Of a DNA stretch of 64,000 bases, positions 25,154-34,635 are shown piece after piece; the first letter of the stretch is position 1; every line of letters starts with the position of its first letter. The stretch lies in assembly GCF_013240295.1 (NCBI RefSeq), contig NZ_JABETK010000001.1, forward strand, positions 496,001 to 560,000, read 5' to 3'. The position numbers and the translations under genes are program-made. Source of the DNA: Neoaquamicrobium sediminum (GTDB lineage Bacteria; Pseudomonadota; Alphaproteobacteria; Rhizobiales; Rhizobiaceae). The notes below the pieces were generated by a model, which made no database searches, had not been told where the DNA came from, and saw only the letters and a program-made list of their open reading frames with translations.

Positions 25154-27365
25154 CTACCTAACCTTTGCCCGCCGCTGCGGCCGCCCGCCGCCATGCAGCG
25201 TCCGGTAGGCCTTCACGATCTCGGCGGAGAATTCAGGGGCGTTGATGTGATGCGGCAGGCGGATGAGCTGCCGTGTCGAGGTCTGGCGCACCGTGCCTTC
25301 CAAAGCCGCGAACAACGCCTCGTCGGCCGCCGGGTCATGGAACGGCTGGCCGGGCGCATCGAGCGCGGAAACACCGCCCTCCGGCAGGAAGAAGCGCACC
25401 GGCGCTTCCATCCTGTTCAACCGTTCGCCGATCCAGCGCCCCATGGCCGCGTTCTCCTGCGGGGTGGTTCGCATCAGGGTGATTTCCGGATTGTCCCGGT
25501 AGAGGTTGCGACTACGGAAGGCCTCCGGCACCGTCTCGAAAGCGCGGAAGTTCACCATGTCGAGCGCGCCGACCGAGCCGATATAGGGCATGCGCGCGCG
25601 AATCATCGCGCCGAAGCGGTCTTCCGTCGCGGGAAAGACACCCCCACCAGCATGTCACAAACCTCGGTGGTGGTGACGTCGATCACGCCTTCGAGCTGGC
25701 CGGACTCGACCAGCTTCTCCACCGACTGACCACCGGTGCCAGTGGCGTGAAAGACGAGGCAGTCGTGGTCGCTTTCGAGTTCGGCCGCGATCTGGCGCAC
25801 GCAAGCGGTGGTCACGCCGAACATGGTAAGCGCGACCGCGGGCCGATCGTCGCGCCCGGACTGCTGCTGCGTATCCCGGCGCGCCCGCACCATGCCGGCA
25901 AGCGCGTTGGCGCCGTTGGCCAGCACCTGCCGCGTGATCGAATTGAGGCCCTGAACGTCGGCGACCGAATGCATCATCGTGATGTCGGCCGGGCCGACAT
26001 AACGCGAGACGTCGCCCGACGCGATGGTGGAGATGATGATCTTGGGCACGCCGACGGGCAACGCTCGCATCGCAGGCGCCACCATCGCCGTGCCGCCCGA
26101 TCCGCCTGCCGCGATGATGCCGGCAATGCCCGACTGGCGGCGGATCCACCGTTCGAAGGCGAGCGTCATGCCAGCGACGGCCTCGCCACGATCGCTGGAG
26201 AAGACGCCGCTTGCCCCGCGCGGATGATAGGCCGCGATCTGATGGGCTGGAATCTCCGCGCCGGAATGACGGCCGGCAGTGGAAAGGTCGGCCATGCGCA
26301 CTGGCAGCCCGGCTTCGCGAATGAGGTCGCGCATGAAGCGCAGTTCCTCGCCTTTCGTGTCGAGCGTGCCGGCAACGATCACCACCTGCTCACCGGGCGT
26401 GGCGAGCGGCCGCAGTTCGGGGAGCCCTCGCGCTGCCGCCGGCCCGGTGGTGCCGCTGACCGTACGTGCCGACTGAATGATCTGGCGGCGAGGCACCGGC
26501 CGGGACCATCGTGTCGGCACGACCGGATTGGAAAGGTAGATTTTCTGCGCGGCCGGCTGAACGGGAACTGGAGCGGCCTCGCCTTCCGTGTCCGTCGTGG
26601 CCTGGCGTCGTCCGTCATCCTCCGAATGGCGGCCGACGCCCAGCAGCCGCTGCTGCAGATCGCGGTCTGTGGCGAGCTGGGCAGAATCGATCACGCGGTT
26701 GATGCGACCGTTGACCATGATGCCGACACGCTCGGCCACCGCCGTCGCCACGCCGATATTCTGCTCGATGACGAGAACGTCGATGCCGTCCTCCTCGCCG
26801 ATATGCAGCAGGATTTCCTCGACCTGATTGACGATGACCGGCGCGAGGCCCTCCGTCGGCTCGTCCATGACCAGGAGCTTCGGGTTGACCAGCAGTGCGC
26901 GCGCGATGGCCAGCATCTGCTGCTCCCCGCCCGAAAGCTGCCCGCCGCCATTGGTCTTACGCTCGGCAAGGCGCGGGAAGGTTGAATAGACACGGTCGAT
27001 GGTCCAGGCGCCGCTCCTGCCTGCGCCCACCATGCGCAGGTGTTCATCGACCGTGAGCGAACGCCAAAGGCGGCGTCCCTGCGGCACATAGCCGATGCCG
27101 AGCTGCGCGATACGCGACGGCGTGAGACCGACCAGTTGCTGCCCGGCGAAGGTGATCGATCCGCTGGACACGGGCACCAGGCCCATGATCGCGTTGCACA
27201 GGGTCGTCTTGCCCATGCCGTTGCGGCCGACAACCGAGACCACGCCGCTATCGAGCGTCAGATCCACGCCCTGCAAGGCGTGCGAAGCGCCGTAATAGAC
27301 GTTGAGCCCGCGTATCTCGAGCGTCGGCTGGCCTATGCGCCGTCTCTCCCCTGGCGTTCAGCCAT
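25154..27365 (-). CDS. fusion of LivF-type ABC ATPase and Tm-1-like (UPF0261) domain (two frame breaks)
   Basis: About 737 residues after repair. Residues ~1-245 are a branched-chain-type ABC ATPase: Walker [10 protein letters not shown], signature LSGGEQQ, Walker B LLVMDEP. A linker leads to the Tm-1-like domain from about 335 ([33 protein letters not shown]). Breaks are a missing base in the C4 run at 27348-27351, which hides the start, and in the C5 run at 25641-25645. After repair the ATG at 27365 overlaps the livG stop. It supplies the second ATPase of the importer. The fused domain suggests that uptake is linked to the first processing step. Confidence 0.85.
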
Positions 27366-28167
27366 GGCCTCCTCCGAGGTAGAGTTCCTGCACCTCGGGA
27401 TCGTTCTCGATCTCGCTCGGCAGGCCTTCCTTGAAGATGCGGCCGTTGTGCATCATCGAAACGCTCTCTGCGACGCGCAGCGCGACGTCCATGTCATGCT
27501 CAATGATGATGAAGCCTATATGCCTAGGCAGGCTGGTGAGGATCGCTACAAGGTCGGCTCGCTCGGTCGGTGAAAGGCCGGCAGCAGGCTCGTCGAACAG
27601 GATGAAGCGCGGCGCACCGGCGAGCGCCAGCGCGATTTCGAGCTGCCGCTGCTGGCCGTAGGAAAGCTCGGCCACCAGCGTCTCGGCGACATCGCTCAGG
27701 TGCACGGCCTCGATGAGCTCGAAAGCCGACTGCATCAGCGCGTCATTGCGGCGTGGGCGCACCAGCGAGAAGCGGCCGCGCGAAACGCCCCGGCAGGCGA
27801 GGTAGACATTGTCGAGAACGGTGAGGCCGCCGAACAGCAGCGATATCTGGTAGGTGCGTCGCAACCCGCGGCGGATGCGTTCGTGTGCCGGAAAACGAGT
27901 CACGTCCTCGCCGAACAAGCGGATCGTGCCCGATGTGGGCAGGAAATCGCCGGTCACACAGTTGAACAGCGTCGTCTTGCCGGCACCGTTGGACCCCAGC
28001 ACGCCGCGCCGTTCGCCGGGCTTGACGGTCAGCGTCACATCGGTCAGCGCCGCGAGTGCACCGAACATGCGGGTGACACCGCGCAGTTCCAGCGCATTGC
28101 CGCTGCCGGTCGCGTTCAGGAGATCGCCCACGCTGCGCGGTTCCACGGTGCTGGCGGCCGGGCTCAT
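27358..28167 (-). CDS. livG: branched-chain-type ABC transporter ATP-binding protein (LivG-like)
   Basis: 269 residues. Walker A GSNGAGKTT, signature LSYGQQRQL, Walker B ILFDEPAAG and the switch HDMD are present, plus the C-terminal extension of the LivG branch (FKEGLPSEIENDPEV). Its start overlaps the livM stop and its end overlaps the repaired start of the ABC-Tm-1 gene. It energises uptake through LivH and LivM. Confidence 0.94.
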   Translation of the reverse strand: MSPAASTVEPRSVGDLLNATGSGNALELRGVTRMFGALAALTDVTLTVKPGERRGVLGSNGAGKTTLFNCVTGDFLPTSGTIRLFGEDVTRFPAHERIRRGLRRTYQISLLFGGLTVLDNVYLACRGVSRGRFSLVRPRRNDALMQSAFELIEAVHLSDVAETLVAELSYGQQRQLEIALALAGAPRFILFDEPAAGLSPTERADLVAILTSLPRHIGFIIIEHDMDVALRVAESVSMMHNGRIFKEGLPSEIENDPEVQELYLGGGHG

Positions 28168-29255
28168 TGCGCGTCTCCGCCACGTGTCAGCGGATCACCT
28201 GCCTTGGCGCGGCGAGCGCGCCAGTGCTCCCACAGCCCGAGCACACCATCCGGCGACCAGTAGACGATGGCCAGGAAACCGAGGCCGATCAGCAGCTTGA
28301 AACGATCGCCCGAAAGACCGAGCGTCAGCAGGATGTCCGGCGCGAAAGTGCGTAGGACGACGTAGATCAGCGCCCCGATAAACGGGCCGATCGGCCGCTT
28401 CATGCCACCGACGACAGCGATGACGAGGATGTCGATGACCGCCGGCAAGCCTGCTGTGCCCGGCGATATCTGCGCGTTCTGCCAGGCCATCAGAATGCCG
28501 GCGACGGCGGCGATAGCGCCCGCAAACGTGTAGGCGAAGACGCGGTGCGCGAAAACGTTGAAGCCGAGGGCGGCCATGCGGCGGGGATTGTCGCGAACGC
28601 CCTGCAGGGCAAGCCCGAAGGGTGAGCGGGACACGTAGACCACGACGCAATAGGCGATGACCGCGCAGGCCAGCGACAGGTAATAGAATGGCACGGATTG
28701 GCGCCAGTTGATGCCGAACAGGTCCGGCGGGACCACGTTGGCAAAGCCGGTATAGCCGTTGAAGATCGTGTAGTTCTGACGCGTGAAATAGAAGAAGGCC
28801 GCCGCGATCGCGAGCGTGATCATGATCGTATAGATGCCCTCGGTACGCACCGCCAGCGCACCGATCATGGTGGCGAACGCGGCCGCTATGAAGATCGCTA
28901 CCGGGATCGCCAGCCACCACGGCCAGTTGAGGCTGATGGTCTGGACGCCGCTGCTGCCGAGTATGGCGATCATGTAGCCGGCAAGGGCTGCGATCGACAT
29001 CTGCGCGAGGCTGACCATGCCGCCATATCCGCCCAAAAACATCAGGCTGAGCGCGATCATGCCGAGGATGAACCCCCAGCCGAAGATCTGGAACAGGATG
29101 AAATCATTGGCAACGACCGGCATGAACAGAAGGATGACGCCGACGACCCACCATGAGACGGGCAACCCCTGGAGCCAGGCCGGCACGTCCGAGGCTTGCC
29201 CGGTCCTGGCCGCCCTCCTGCCTCCTTCAACGCTGGTCGGGTCCACTGCGGCCAT
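28164..29255 (-). CDS. livM: branched-chain-type ABC transporter permease (LivM-like)
   Basis: 363 residues with about nine to ten hydrophobic segments. GGYGGMVSLAQMSIAALAGY and the cytoplasmic loop with VRDNPRRMAALGFNVFAHRV are hallmarks of LivM permeases. It overlaps livG by 4 bp and starts 3 bp after the livH stop. The soluble N-terminal arm (~25 residues) is a little long but normal for the family. Confidence 0.94.
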   Translation of the reverse strand: MAAVDPTSVEGGRRAARTGQASDVPAWLQGLPVSWWVVGVILLFMPVVANDFILFQIFGWGFILGMIALSLMFLGGYGGMVSLAQMSIAALAGYMIAILGSSGVQTISLNWPWWLAIPVAIFIAAAFATMIGALAVRTEGIYTIMITLAIAAAFFYFTRQNYTIFNGYTGFANVVPPDLFGINWRQSVPFYYLSLACAVIAYCVVVYVSRSPFGLALQGVRDNPRRMAALGFNVFAHRVFAYTFAGAIAAVAGILMAWQNAQISPGTAGLPAVIDILVIAVVGGMKRPIGPFIGALIYVVLRTFAPDILLTLGLSGDRFKLLIGLGFLAIVYWSPDGVLGLWEHWRARRAKAGDPLTRGGDAQ

Positions 29256-29258
29256 GGC

Positions 29259-30266
29259 TCAGCGCCCGAGGAGGCCCTGCGGGCGAAATGCCAGCACGAG
29301 CGCCATGATGAGGAAGGTGAGAACGACCGAATAGGTCGGCGCGTAAACCGAGCCGAGCTGTTCGGCGAGGCCGATGAGCAGCGCGCCGAGCGCTGCCCCG
29401 AAGATCGATCCCATCCCGCCGACGATAACGACGACGAGCGAGGCAAGCAGGAAACGCATGTCCTCGCCGGCCGCGACCGACTGGAAGGTGCCGCCGACTA
29501 TGCCTGCCATGCCGGCGAGACCCGCGCCGAAGGCAAAGACCAGCACGAAGACATACTGGATACGCACGCCAGAGGCGGCGAGCATGTCGCGGTCGTCGAC
29601 ACCTGCGCGGATCAGCATGCCGATGCGGGTGCGGTTGAGCGCCAGCCACATCAGCGCGCCGAGCACGATGGAAGCGACAAGAATGGCGATGCGTACTGCC
29701 GGGAATCTCAGATAGACGATCTCGCCATCGCCGCGTACGCCCGCGATCAGAGGCAGCGTCGTCGGTCCGCTGAGGAAATCGGGCGACAGTATCTGGTATG
29801 AATGGCTCCCCCAACGCCACAGCATCAGGTCCGCCAGCACGATCGAGATGCCGATCGTCACCAGCGTCTGGCGCAGGTCCTCGCCCTCCATCCGCCGGAA
29901 AACGACATATTGCAGGACGATGCCGAGCAGCGCCACGATGACGAAGGAAACGACGAAGGCTCCGAGCCACGATCCCGTCGCTTCCGCGAATTCGTAGCCG
30001 ATATAGCCGCCCAGCAGATAGAGCGAACCATGCGCGAGGTTCACGTTCTTCATCAGGCCGAAGATGAGGGTGAAGCCGCTTGCCACGAGGAAATAGAGCG
30101 CGCCCAGCGTGATGCCGTTGAAAAGCGCATTGAGGAAGATCTGCTTGCGCCCGACCACCGCCTCCATGCCGGGCGGCCAGGGTGCCACCACGGCCCAGAC
30201 GAACGCGGCGACGAGCACGGCAATGATTACCGTCCAGATAGGGTTGCGCTGGACAAAGCCGTTCAA
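29259..30266 (-). CDS. livH: branched-chain-type ABC transporter permease (LivH-like)
   Basis: 335 residues from a TTG start at 30266, supported by GGGAGGACGGG directly upstream. FGLMKNVNLAHGSLYLLGGY and the loop with MLIRAGVDDRDMLAASGV are typical of LivH permeases. It forms the membrane channel with LivM. Confidence 0.93.
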   Translation of the reverse strand: MNGFVQRNPIWTVIIAVLVAAFVWAVVAPWPPGMEAVVGRKQIFLNALFNGITLGALYFLVASGFTLIFGLMKNVNLAHGSLYLLGGYIGYEFAEATGSWLGAFVVSFVIVALLGIVLQYVVFRRMEGEDLRQTLVTIGISIVLADLMLWRWGSHSYQILSPDFLSGPTTLPLIAGVRGDGEIVYLRFPAVRIAILVASIVLGALMWLALNRTRIGMLIRAGVDDRDMLAASGVRIQYVFVLVFAFGAGLAGMAGIVGGTFQSVAAGEDMRFLLASLVVVIVGGMGSIFGAALGALLIGLAEQLGSVYAPTYSVVLTFLIMALVLAFRPQGLLGR

Positions 30267-30460
30267 CCCGTCCTCCCGGACCGGTCTTCCGACAACGGTC
30301 GCACTCGACTGCCGATCATGCCGATACTCTCCTCCCTAGAGCCGCATCGCATCTGTTCGTCGTCAAGCTAAGCGCAAGATGCGCGATCGCGCATACCCGA
30401 CAGTCTCTTGCTGTCGCCAATCATCGCCAAAACCGACTGCCGTCGACGGAAATGCTTCCG

Positions 30461-31297
30461 TCAGGCAACGCCGGCGAAATGAACGACGCGCCGATAGTCG
30501 CTCGGCGCGATGCCGGCATTGGCGATGAAAAAGCGCGTGAAACTCGCCTGAGAGGAGAAGCCGAGATCGAGACCTATATCGGTCACGGCGTCGTGCGAGG
30601 TTGTCAGACGCTGAAGCGCGCTCTCCATGCGCAGGGTGTTCAGGTAGATATTGGGTGTGATGCCCACCTGCTGGCGGAAGAGCTTGTAGAAGTGCGGCCG
30701 CGACAGGCCGGAGTCCTTGGCGATTTCGTCGAGGACGATGCGCTCGCTGACGCGATGCTGCATGAGCTTGACCGAGTTGCGCACGCGGAAGTCCCGCACG
30801 GGCGGCGCGCAGCGGGTGAAGGTCGCGCCTTCCGCGACCCACTGCCACGACTGGTCGAAGCAGGCCTGCGTCAGCTCGTAGAGATAGCCGGCGACGAAGC
30901 TGTCGTCCGCATCCTCAAGCATGGCGGACGATACCTGCAGCGACAGGCGGCAGATCTGTTCCGTCACATCGATCGGGCTGCGCCCGAAGCGCAGCGCGGC
31001 ATTGGCCTGGCGGCTCGCCTCGAGAAACCAGAACGGCTTTATGTACAGAGTGAGAAAGAGCGACGGCTCATCATGATCCAGCGACATGTAGTTGTGCGGC
31101 TGCCATGGGCTGATTGCTACAGCCTGCCCGCCGGACAGTGGATAGACGTCTTCATCGATCCTGATGGACGCGGCGGGGCCCTGGATGTGAAAGATCAGAT
31201 GGCCTTCCCTGTGTGCATGCAGGGCCAGCGAACGATCAAGATTGTACAGCGCCACGCGACCAAATGGCCCGTGATGCACTGCCAACGCGGTGCTCAT
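30461..31297 (-). CDS. AraC-family transcriptional regulator
   Basis: 278 residues from the ATG at 31297 with an AAAGGGAGGAGC site. The N-terminal half is a cupin-like sensor (HAHREGHLIFHI, SPWQPHNY). The C-terminal ~100 residues hold both AraC helix-turn-helix motifs (LDEIAKDSGLSRPHFYKLF and ITDIGLDLGFSSQASFTRFF-like). It lies between the alcohol dehydrogenase and livH genes in the same direction and is the likely activator of the catabolic block. The effector may be the imported compound. Confidence 0.92.
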   Translation of the reverse strand: MSTALAVHHGPFGRVALYNLDRSLALHAHREGHLIFHIQGPAASIRIDEDVYPLSGGQAVAISPWQPHNYMSLDHDEPSLFLTLYIKPFWFLEASRQANAALRFGRSPIDVTEQICRLSLQVSSAMLEDADDSFVAGYLYELTQACFDQSWQWVAEGATFTRCAPPVRDFRVRNSVKLMQHRVSERIVLDEIAKDSGLSRPHFYKLFRQQVGITPNIYLNTLRMESALQRLTTSHDAVTDIGLDLGFSSQASFTRFFIANAGIAPSDYRRVVHFAGVA

Positions 31298-31400
31298 GCT
31301 CCTCCCTTTCCGCAATTTTTCGGGATGCGGATTTTTTCTTTCACTGTAATCCAGCCTGCGGCCGAGTCCAGCCCCCATGACGCAACGTCAGAAAGACGGC

Positions 31401-32535
31401 TCATAATGCGGCCTGCAGCATGGAAAGATAGTCGTGTGCGCCGGCATGGCGGGGGTTCGTACGGTTGGCGTAATCCGCGGCTGCCAATGTCGCGGCGCGC
31501 GCGGCAGGTCACCGCCAATCACGCCGATGTCGCCGAGACGCGCCGGCAGCGCGATGCGCTCGCGCAGCCGCATGATGGCGTCCGCAAGGCTGGCACGGGC
31601 CGGAAGCCGGAACTCGCGCTTGATGTCCTCGTAGCGGTCGGCCACGGCCGGTGCGTTGAACTCCAGCACCAGCGGAAGAAGCACAGCATTGGTGGCGCCA
31701 TGATCGAGCGTACCGGACACGACGCCGCTCAGCGCGTGGCTCATCGCATGAACGCCACCGAGCCCCTTCTGGTTGGCCAGCGCCCCATTGAGCGCCGCCG
31801 CCATCATCTCGCGGCGGGCGTTGAGATCGCTACCGTCGGCGACGGCGCGCTCCAGATGGGCAATCGCCCGGCGTAGTCCGTCCCGTGCGATGCCATCTGC
31901 CGGTGGGTTGTACGCGGTGGAAATATAGGTCTCGAGGCAGTGGGTCAGAGCGTCCATGCCGGCAGCGGCCGTATCGCCGGCAGGCAAATCAAGCGTCAGC
32001 GTCGGATCGCATATCACTACACGCGGCGTCAGGAACTGGCTAACAAACGAAACATTGGAACCGTCGCGAAGGGAAACGACAGCGATGCCGACAGTCTCCG
32101 CACACGAACCCGCGATTGTCGGGATGGCGATCATCGGGGAATTACATCGAGGATGCGCGGCCTGCCGCCTTCGGTGCCCGCGTAATTGCGCAAGGCGCCA
32201 TCATGGCTCACGCGCAGCGCGACGGCCTTCGTCAGGTTGAAAGCGGCCGCCCCGCCGAACGCAATCAGGCCATCCGCCTCGCAATCGAGGTAAAGGTTCG
32301 CGGCCTCGGCACAGGCCTCTTCCGTTGCCCGGCAGCATCCGCTTTCGTAGACAGTTGGGGAAACCGGCCGCGGCACGGCTGCGAGCAGCCGATCCAGCAC
32401 ATTGCGCCGCGAGGTGCCATTGTCTGAAACGATCATCAGCCGACACAGACCGAGCCGCTCCAGTTCGGCCTCGAGCGCGTCCTCCAGGACGTTCTCCGCG
32501 AAATGAATCTTGGTCACGTAGCTGATGAGCGACAT
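31401..32535 (-). CDS. iron-containing alcohol dehydrogenase / maleylacetate reductase family (two frame breaks)
   Basis: About 378 residues after repair. The N-terminal NAD domain reads ADGLIAFGGAAAFNLTKA. After a missing base in the G4 run at 32136-32139 the frame continues MIAIPTIAGSCAE. The metal-binding helical domain has MDALTHCLET and GGVHAMSHAL. A second slip in a CG-repeat at 31491-31504 moves into a third frame, giving a plausible end, DYLSMLQAAL, with a stop at 31401. The family reduces aldehydes or maleylacetate-type keto acids with metal and NAD(P)H. It is between the binding-protein gene and the regulator. Confidence 0.82.
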
Positions 32536-32610
32536 GGCAACGCGCTCCGCCGGGCGACGGCGCGATGAGTGTCGTCCGCCCTGCCGAATGAATCTGTCCG
32601 AAGAGAGCCG

Positions 32611-32636
32611 ACGGGCAGGGATCGAACCCTGCCCGT
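32611..32636 (-). terminator. stem-loop after the binding-protein gene
   Basis: ACGGGCAGGG and CCCTGCCCGT form a 10-bp perfect stem with a 6-nt loop, 11 nt after the stop. A pyrimidine-rich stretch follows on the minus strand instead of a clean T-run. It may reduce downstream expression, as is common after periplasmic binding-protein genes. Confidence 0.65.
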
Positions 32637-32647
32637 CCGCATTCGCG

Positions 32648-33901
32648 TTACGGATTCAACGCCGCGCAATCCGGCGTATCGCGGGAAGGAAGGCCGATAG
32701 CATCGAACTCCTCCTTGGTCATGCCGAGCTTCTGGTCGACATTGTCGACCTTGGCCTTGAACGTGTTGTAGAGTTCGCCGTCGTCGCCTTCGACCACTTC
32801 GGTGATGAACACCGAGCCGATAGCCTGACGATTCTCGTCGAGCTTTATGTGGCCGTTCGGCGTATCCATCTCCACCGCCGAAAGGGCGGCGTGGAAGTTT
32901 GCCTGGTCATCGTCGAGTTCGCCGTCGATCGCCTCAAGCGCCATCAGCGCACCTATGGTCGAGTTGTAGTAGTTGGTGGCAAACAGCGACGGCGTGGGCA
33001 GCCCGTCCGGGAACGCTTCCTGATAGGCCTTCACATAAGCCTGCCAGTTCTCGTCCTGCCAGTCGTCCGCCTGAACGCCGGAGCTCGGCGTGCCGATCAG
33101 CGCTTCCTTGGCGCGCCCGCGCGCGGTCAGAACCGTCTGGTCGACCATGATCGTGCCACCGATGATGTTGGTATCGCCGCCGGCCTGCTCGTACTGGTTC
33201 AGGAAGTTGATGGCGTCCGTGCCGCCGACACCGAGATAGATGGCATCGACGTCATAGGGCAGAGCCGCGATGATCGACGCGAAGTCGCCACTGCCCAGCG
33301 GCAGCCAGAAGCGCTCCACGATCTCGCCGCCGGCCTTACAGAAGTCGACCGCAAAGCCCATGAAGTTGGTGTAGCCGAACGAATAGTCGGCGGCGATGGT
33401 GGCGACCTTCTTCCAGCCCTTTTCGTTGACGACATAACTGCCAAGGCCATAGCCCCACTGCGCGCCATCCGGATGGAAGCGGAAGAAATTCGGCGCCGGA
33501 TCGACATAGGTCGTTTCAAGCGCGCCCGACGCGGCATTGATGATCGTCTTGCCGGGGATGGTCTTTGCGTAGTCGCGCAGCGCCAGGCCTTCGGAGCCCG
33601 ACAACGGCCCGATGATGAAATCCACCTGGTCCTGCTCGATGAGCTTTCGGGCCTCGCGCACCGCGCGATCAGGCGTAGCGTCGGTCGGGCCGAGCACCCA
33701 TTCGATCTTCTTGCCGTTGATCTCGCCGTTGAACTTCTTCAGCGCGAGCTCGAAACCACGGATGCCGTCATTGCCGGGCTCGGTGAAGACGCCTTCCTGC
33801 GGCGCCATCAGACCAATCTTGATCGTGTCGTCCTGTGCCAATGCCGCGGCGGGCGCGAGGATCGCGAGCGCTGCGACAGTACTGATGAGTTTCAGTTTCA
33901 T
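32648..33901 (-). CDS. branched-chain-type ABC transporter substrate-binding protein (LivK-like)
   Basis: 417 residues. A Sec signal peptide ends near ALAQDD, so the protein is periplasmic. IKIGLMAPQEGVF and GPLSGSEG mark the type I periplasmic binding fold of the Leu/Ile/Val and amide-binding group. It is the first gene of the minus-strand cluster, and its ligand probably is the substrate of the whole pathway. The family binds amino acids, amides, aromatic acids and urea, so the ligand cannot be named. Confidence 0.93.
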   Translation of the reverse strand: MKLKLISTVAALAILAPAAALAQDDTIKIGLMAPQEGVFTEPGNDGIRGFELALKKFNGEINGKKIEWVLGPTDATPDRAVREARKLIEQDQVDFIIGPLSGSEGLALRDYAKTIPGKTIINAASGALETTYVDPAPNFFRFHPDGAQWGYGLGSYVVNEKGWKKVATIAADYSFGYTNFMGFAVDFCKAGGEIVERFWLPLGSGDFASIIAALPYDVDAIYLGVGGTDAINFLNQYEQAGGDTNIIGGTIMVDQTVLTARGRAKEALIGTPSSGVQADDWQDENWQAYVKAYQEAFPDGLPTPSLFATNYYNSTIGALMALEAIDGELDDDQANFHAALSAVEMDTPNGHIKLDENRQAIGSVFITEVVEGDDGELYNTFKAKVDNVDQKLGMTKEEFDAIGLPSRDTPDCAALNP

Positions 33902-34200
33902 GCTTTCGGTCCTCCCTTGCGGGCCAGCGCGGTATTCCTCCCGGTACGTCTGTTGCGCGGCCGTGCTGTGACAGCACCACGTTAGGCAACACGCGACCGC
34001 GCGCGCTGATCCCCCGTGTTCCGACTTATATCCGAGCGTCTGATTTTTGGCCGTCGTAAGACCGCGGCGAGACCTCGATCTCTCATGGCGCTGTAACGCA
34101 AGCGGTTATTAAGCCTTTTTCTTCATAACGCGAAAATGAATTGTCGCTATATTTGGAAGCGACTATCCTGTTCTCGGCATAAACGGGGCTTAGGGCAGAA
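33902..34200. other. divergent intergenic region, binding-protein gene / L,D-transpeptidase
   Basis: About 300 bp without a gene. A 6-bp inverted repeat (GTCGCT 34143-34148, AGCGAC 34158-34163) lies just before the transpeptidase start. Both divergent promoters must be here, but no strong consensus was seen. Confidence 0.5.
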
Positions 34201-34629
34201 ATGAAACTGATTGCAGGTATCGCACTCGCGTCGGCTATCGTTATCGGCGCGCCACTAACGGCAGAAGCAGCGACGATCGTCGCCAAGGTCGACATCTCGA
34301 CCCAGACCATGACGGTGATGCATGGCGGTAAGGTCAAATATCGCTGGAAGGTTTCGACGGCCCGCGCGGGCAAGGTGACCCCGTCGGGAACCTGGTCCGC
34401 CAAATGGCTTTCCAAGAACCATCGGTCCAGCCGCTACAACAACGCGCCGATGCCGTACTCTATCTTCTACAACGGCAATTACGCCGTGCACGGCACCGAT
34501 CAGATCAGCCGGCTCGGCCGACCCGCATCGTCAGGCTGCATCCGCCTGCATCCGGAAAATGCCAGGGTTCTGTTCGAGATGACGCGGCGCGAAGGCCTGA
34601 AGAACACGCGTATCGTCGTGCAGCGCTGA
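34201..34629 (+). CDS. L,D-transpeptidase (YkuD/ErfK family)
   Basis: 142 residues with an N-terminal signal peptide ending near AEAA. The YkuD catalytic motif is complete: H97 in AVHGTD, then SSGCIRL with C113. These periplasmic enzymes form 3-3 peptidoglycan cross-links or attach proteins to peptidoglycan. Small stand-alone members occur in many copies in Hyphomicrobiales. It is transcribed alone, away from the catabolic cluster. Confidence 0.93.
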   Translation: MKLIAGIALASAIVIGAPLTAEAATIVAKVDISTQTMTVMHGGKVKYRWKVSTARAGKVTPSGTWSAKWLSKNHRSSRYNNAPMPYSIFYNGNYAVHGTDQISRLGRPASSGCIRLHPENARVLFEMTRREGLKNTRIVVQR

Positions 34630-34635
34630 CGCCGC

